Of a stretch of 64,000 bases of DNA, positions 61,016-64,000 are shown piece after piece (the stretch's first letter is position 1; every line of letters starts with the position of its first letter). The position numbers and the translations under genes are program-made. The notes under the pieces were generated by a model that saw only the letters and a list, made by a program, of their open reading frames with translations, did not search any database and was not told the origin of the DNA. The DNA is from Elusimicrobiota bacterium (GTDB taxonomy: Bacteria > Elusimicrobiota > Elusimicrobia > FEN-1173): contig JADKCG010000014.1 in NCBI GenBank assembly GCA_016714745.1, positions 31,803-95,802 on the forward strand, read 5' to 3'.

Positions 61016-61914
61016 GACTTCTTCTCCTTAGGTAATGGCGCGCCCGGCACCGTTGCAGGAACGTCGCATAAAATGGTGCAGTTTTTTCCGAGACCTTTTG
61101 ATCGATGAAGGGCTTGATCTGCGATTTCTAAAAAGCGAAGCACGTCCGCTTCGTGCGGGACGGCGGCGATCATTCCGACGCTGACCGTAACGGGCACGGC
61201 CGCGCCCATTTTTGAGGTGACGGTCAGTTTCTCCACGCCCTTGCGAATTCGCTCCGCGGCAGAAAACGCTTCCCGTGCGTTGGCGTGGGGCAACATCACG
61301 AGGAATTCGTCTCCCCCATACCGCCCCACAATGTCCGTCTCTCGGACGCTGGCGCGTGTGACCTGAGCGATCCGGCGCAACACTTCGTCGCCGACCATGT
61401 GGCCATGGGCTTCGTTGAAGGCTTTAAAATTATCCACGTCGACAAAGAGGCTGGCGACCGGATATTTGTATCGTTCGGCTCGGCGCAATTCCTCGTCCAA
61501 CTTTTCCAAAAGGTGCCGTCGGACATGGACTCCCGTCAATCCATCCGTGTCCGCCATATCGCGCAACCGGAGGGCCGCCCTTTCAAGCGCCTGGGCCCTT
61601 CCGCGCTGGACATCCACTTTGCGGCCGCTCCACACCCCCCAGAGCGCCATAGCGAGCACCGTTCCCACACCCGCGTAAATGTAATAGGATCCGTGCTCGA
61701 CCAGCTCAAAATAAATCCAACGATTGACGGAAAGACGGTGGTCCCAGTAGTAGCGGATCCCCAATAATCCGAGCGGGGATCCCAATCCCAACACGCCGCC
61801 TAAATAAAGGTTCTTCCGTGCATAAGAGGTGAACCGCGCCAACCCTTTTCCACCGTTCAAGGGGACGTCCGCCGATGAAGGAAGACTTTCCGATGGGTGC
61901 AGATGTGGGTTCAT
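61012..61914 (-). CDS. membrane-bound diguanylate cyclase (GGDEF domain)
   Basis: 300 residues from ATG 61914 (a TTG at 61938 is possible). Two membrane helices (LGGVLGLGSPLGLLGIRYYW and YYIYAGVGTVLAMALWGVW) with a short periplasmic loop, a brief coiled region, then a GGDEF domain: DTDGLTGVHVRRHLLEKLDE, FVDVDNFKAFNEAHGH, IVGRYGGDEFLVMLPH (intact active site), VTVSVGMIAAVPHEAD and ADQALHRSKGLGKN. No obvious RxxD inhibitory site upstream of GGDEF. Known role: c-di-GMP synthesis. With pilT and pilB in the window it could influence surface motility. Confidence 0.85.
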   Translation of the reverse strand: MNPHLHPSESLPSSADVPLNGGKGLARFTSYARKNLYLGGVLGLGSPLGLLGIRYYWDHRLSVNRWIYFELVEHGSYYIYAGVGTVLAMALWGVWSGRKVDVQRGRAQALERAALRLRDMADTDGLTGVHVRRHLLEKLDEELRRAERYKYPVASLFVDVDNFKAFNEAHGHMVGDEVLRRIAQVTRASVRETDIVGRYGGDEFLVMLPHANAREAFSAAERIRKGVEKLTVTSKMGAAVPVTVSVGMIAAVPHEADVLRFLEIADQALHRSKGLGKNCTILCDVPATVPGAPLPKEKKS

Positions 61915-61938
61915 GGGAGCGCGCCTTGGCCTTTCCAA

Positions 61939-62270
61939 TTTCAGAATGGGCCGGGTGTCATCTTAAAATGAGAGATACTATACCATGAAATGAGCCCCAT
62001 CGTCTATGAAAACCAAAATTCCCCAAAGAAGAAAGAAAATTGACGCGCGAATTATTGGGGAATATGCCTGTTCTCATGCAAGGGAAGAAAACCCGGTTTT
62101 CCCCCCTTTGCAAAGGGGGGCAGGGGGGATTTGCCGGTGAAGTTTACTCGAAGTTTAAAGACTAGTTTTCGGCCAACAACACGCCGCAATGACAGGAAAA
62201 CAAATGTCTATTCGATTATGAGATGGTTAATTCGTCGCTGTTTTTGTCAACTGACGGGAGAGCTTGCGTC
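61939..62270. repeat. non-coding gap with G/C-run dispersed hairpin
   Basis: No gene is supported. 62,101-62,120 is a perfect 20-bp palindrome (CCCCCCTTTGCAAAGGGGGG) inside a wider imperfect repeat bounded by CCGG (about 62,093-62,137), a type of repeat common between genes of many bacteria. The remainder holds the presumed start region of the GGDEF gene and nothing else I recognise. Confidence 0.5.
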
Positions 62271-62894
62271 TCATCGAAGAAGGCCATTTATCCTGGCGGC
62301 GACGCGTGCGGCGCGGCAATGTTCGGCCCGAAGAATAGCGGAAATTTCTTCTGCGGTTTCGACCAGGGTGTCGCTCAGCACCACAAAATCGTATTCCGCG
62401 GCATGGGCAATTTCTTCTCGCGCGTGGGCCAACCGGCGCGGCAACTCCTCCGGGCGGCCCGAATCCAAAGATTTCAATCGCGCTTCCAAGGTGTCAGAGC
62501 TGGCGGGAGAAACAAATACCAACAGAGATTCGGGGCAGGCTGTCTTGACGGCGCGGGAGCCTTCGGTATCCACATCCAAAATCACATCGCGGCCCGCCGC
62601 CAGATTTTCGGAGATCGCGGGGCGCGGGGTTCCGTAAAAGTGGCCGTCGATCTGGACGTATTCTAAAAATTCCCCCGCCGCGATCTGTTGTTTAAACTCA
62701 GGTTCGCTTACGAAATAGAAATCGTATCCTTCCACTTCCCGAGGCCCCCGGGGACGGGTGGTTTTTGAAATGGACAGGCGCGCGTCCGGATGGCGATCGA
62801 GGAGCGCTTGGCAAAGAGTTCTTTTCCCGACACCAAGGGGAGCGGACAGAACCAAGAGAATTCCCGGAGCGACGGTTTCTTTTTCTTTGCCCAT
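62271..62894 (-). CDS. gmk: guanylate kinase with unusual P-loop
   Basis: 207 residues, normal length. GILLVLSAPLGVGKRTLCQ is the nucleotide loop; the usual SAPSGAGKS/T has become APLGVGKRT, with Arg where the magnesium-binding Ser/Thr is expected. GMP-binding residues remain in part: SISKTTRPRGPREVEGYDF, FVSEPEFKQQIAAGEFLEYV, YGTPRPAISENLAAGRDVIL and DVDTEGSRAVK (usually DVQGA). Known role: GMP to GDP. The changes may lower activity or mark a divergent subgroup. Adjacent to pilB by 4 nt. Confidence 0.82.
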   Translation of the reverse strand: MGKEKETVAPGILLVLSAPLGVGKRTLCQALLDRHPDARLSISKTTRPRGPREVEGYDFYFVSEPEFKQQIAAGEFLEYVQIDGHFYGTPRPAISENLAAGRDVILDVDTEGSRAVKTACPESLLVFVSPASSDTLEARLKSLDSGRPEELPRRLAHAREEIAHAAEYDFVVLSDTLVETAEEISAILRAEHCRAARVAARINGLLR

Positions 62895-62898
62895 GAGG

Positions 62899-64000
62899 TT
62901 ATTCCTCTTTGTCTTTAATCACGACCCCCAACACTTCGTTAAGCGTCGTGCTTCCCTGTAATACTTTTATCAGGCCGTCTTGCACCATGGTGCGCATGCG
63001 TTGAGGAGAATGAAAAATGGCCGCGTTTCGAATGCTGTCGGCGGTGAGGTCCGTGAGCGCGACGCGACGGACGGTTTCGTCCATAATCAAGAGTTCATGG
63101 ATGCCCAACCGACCCTTGTGACCGGTCCCGTTGCAGGTTTTGCATCCTTTCCCCGCGTAGACGACGGTATCGTCCGGCAATTCAAAACCGTTCATGCGAA
63201 AAATCTCTTTTTCATCAGCCGTGGGCGCCACGGGAACTTTGCAATCGGGGCAGAGCACACGGCAGAGCCGTTGGGCCAAAACTGCTTTAAGAGTGCTGGA
63301 CACCAGATAGGCGGGTGGCCCCATCTCCGCCAGACGGGAAACGGTGGAGGCGGCATCGTTGGTGTGAATGGTAGAGAGCACCAAGTGGCCTGTCATGGCG
63401 GCTTCCATAGCAATGGTGGCGGTTTCTTTGTCGCGGATTTCGCCGACCATGATCACGTCAGGATCCAACCGGAGGAAGGAACGCAACGCGGTGGCGAAAT
63501 TGAACACCCGGTCTTTGCCCAAACTGATGTCCGGATTGACGGCCACCTGAACAATCCCATCGATGTTGTATTCGACGGGATTTTCCGCTGTCAGGATGCG
63601 GATGTCCGGCCGGTTGATGTGGTTGAGGCAAGCGTAGAGCGTGGTGGTTTTGCCGGAGCCCGTGGGGCCCGTCACCAAAATCATACCGAAATTTTTCTTT
63701 CCCCCGATGCCGCGCAATTGGTCCAACACCCGCTGAAGGATGTCCGGTAAAAAACCCAACTTATGAATATCGACACTCACGTTTTTCCGGTCCAATATCC
63801 GGAGGCTGGCGGATTCCCGTAAACCGTGGGGATCGTTTCCACCCGGAACTCGATGGGCCGTCCTTTCGCCATCACCTCGATCCGGCCGGATTGGGGGATC
63901 CTCCTCTCCGTTAAGTTCATGCTGGAGGTCATGATTTTGATTTTCGCCAAAATGGCTTGGCGGAACACCCACGGCACGCGGAACGGGGCTTCTTTTAAAA
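62899..64000 (-). CDS. pilB: type IV pilus assembly / type II secretion ATPase PilB (GspE family), partial, with one frame break
   Basis: The gene enters from the right edge. The first visible part (to about 63,818) reads KIKIMTSSMNLTERRIPQSG and EFRVETIPTVYG; the main part continues ESASLRILDRKNVSVD in another frame. One extra base in the three-base run at 63,816-63,818 rejoins them. Then Walker A VTGPTGSGKTTTLYACL, Asp box ILTAENPVEYNIDGIVQ, Walker B PDVIMVGEIRDKETA, His box GHLVLSTIHTNDAA, and the zinc site CPDCK...CKTCNGTG of PilB/GspE. Known role: drives pilus assembly or type II secretion. The N-terminal domain lies outside the window. Confidence 0.88.
   Translation of the reverse strand, partial: FKRSPVPRAVGVPPSHFGENQNHDLQHELNGEEDPPIRPDRGDGERTAHRVPGGNDPHGLRESASLRILDRKNVSVDIHKLGFLPDILQRVLDQLRGIGGKKNFGMILVTGPTGSGKTTTLYACLNHINRPDIRILTAENPVEYNIDGIVQVAVNPDISLGKDRVFNFATALRSFLRLDPDVIMVGEIRDKETATIAMEAAMTGHLVLSTIHTNDAASTVSRLAEMGPPAYLVSSTLKAVLAQRLCRVLCPDCKVPVAPTADEKEIFRMNGFELPDDTVVYAGKGCKTCNGTGHKGRLGIHELLIMDETVRRVALTDLTADSIRNAAIFHSPQRMRTMVQDGLIKVLQGSTTLNEVLGVVIKDKEE

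Overview
The window is a 64-kb stretch of a moderately GC-rich bacterial chromosome in which almost every gene lies on the minus strand; only an IS110-type transposase and one AAA ATPase are on the plus strand. Gene content points to a Gram-negative-type, diderm bacterium: outer-membrane beta-barrel protein, lipoproteins, FtsQ/FtsA/FtsZ with Mur/Ddl enzymes, type IV pilus ATPases PilT and PilB, GTP-dependent PEP carboxykinase, QueC/QueE. Giant multidomain proteins, the gene content and the intergenic repeats suggest a lineage such as Elusimicrobiota or Omnitrophota. That placement is an inference from general knowledge and cannot be proven from the sequence alone.

Layout. 1-5,418 (minus): a probable mannan/oligosaccharide cluster with a GH113-like glycosidase carrying an F5/8C domain, a carbohydrate-binding-like secreted protein, a small membrane protein, an FN3 lipoprotein, an outer-membrane protein and a sugar-binding ABC lipoprotein that runs off the left edge. 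5,671-15,168: one giant gene (about 3,165 aa) that fuses an N-terminal 'HIQDVH/GGFH' domain, an M50-like membrane domain, mannose-6-phosphate isomerase, phosphohexomutase and an NDP-sugar pyrophosphorylase-like domain, i.e. the whole route from fructose-6-P towards a nucleotide sugar in one chain. 15,289-19,684: mobile and accessory region with repeats, a broken IS110-family element and two DUF4143-type AAA ATPases. 19,740-26,891: a second giant gene with the same N-terminal domain, a CofD/YvcK-like domain and an HAD-like domain, split in this sequence by two frame breaks. The two giant genes share an almost superimposable upstream region (direct repeats with 11-bp period, a 15-nt identical block, same distance to a -10 box), so they are probably co-regulated.

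27,205-38,224: helicase, folB, a tesA-ybbA-ybbP-like cluster with an odd fusion, ettA, a D,D-carboxypeptidase, a UgpC/MalK-type ATPase and tRNA-Glu. 38,225-53,578: a long, tightly overlapping gene run read right to left: murC, murB, ddl, ftsQ, ftsA, ftsZ, pilT, pgeF, pheA, hisC-like aminotransferase, DAHP synthase, tyrA, aroA, cmk, plsC and a small membrane protein. It joins cell division and peptidoglycan synthesis to aromatic amino-acid synthesis. 53,936-57,667: rlmI-like methyltransferase, queE, queC, murI. 57,809-58,254: tRNA-Ser followed on its 5' side by a 117-bp tandem triplication that includes the first 18 nt of the tRNA. 58,294-64,000: GIY-YIG protein, hemerythrin-like protein, pckG, a GGDEF protein, gmk and a partial pilB.

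Several housekeeping genes (ettA twice, ugpC, pheA start, pckG, pilB, second giant gene twice) carry one- or two-base frame breaks, mostly in short homopolymer runs. The pattern looks more like consensus errors of an assembly than true gene decay, but the reads are needed to decide. Dispersed repeats are frequent between genes, including a roughly 100-bp element found at 18,316 and 51,317 whose ends supply stop codons to the neighbouring genes.
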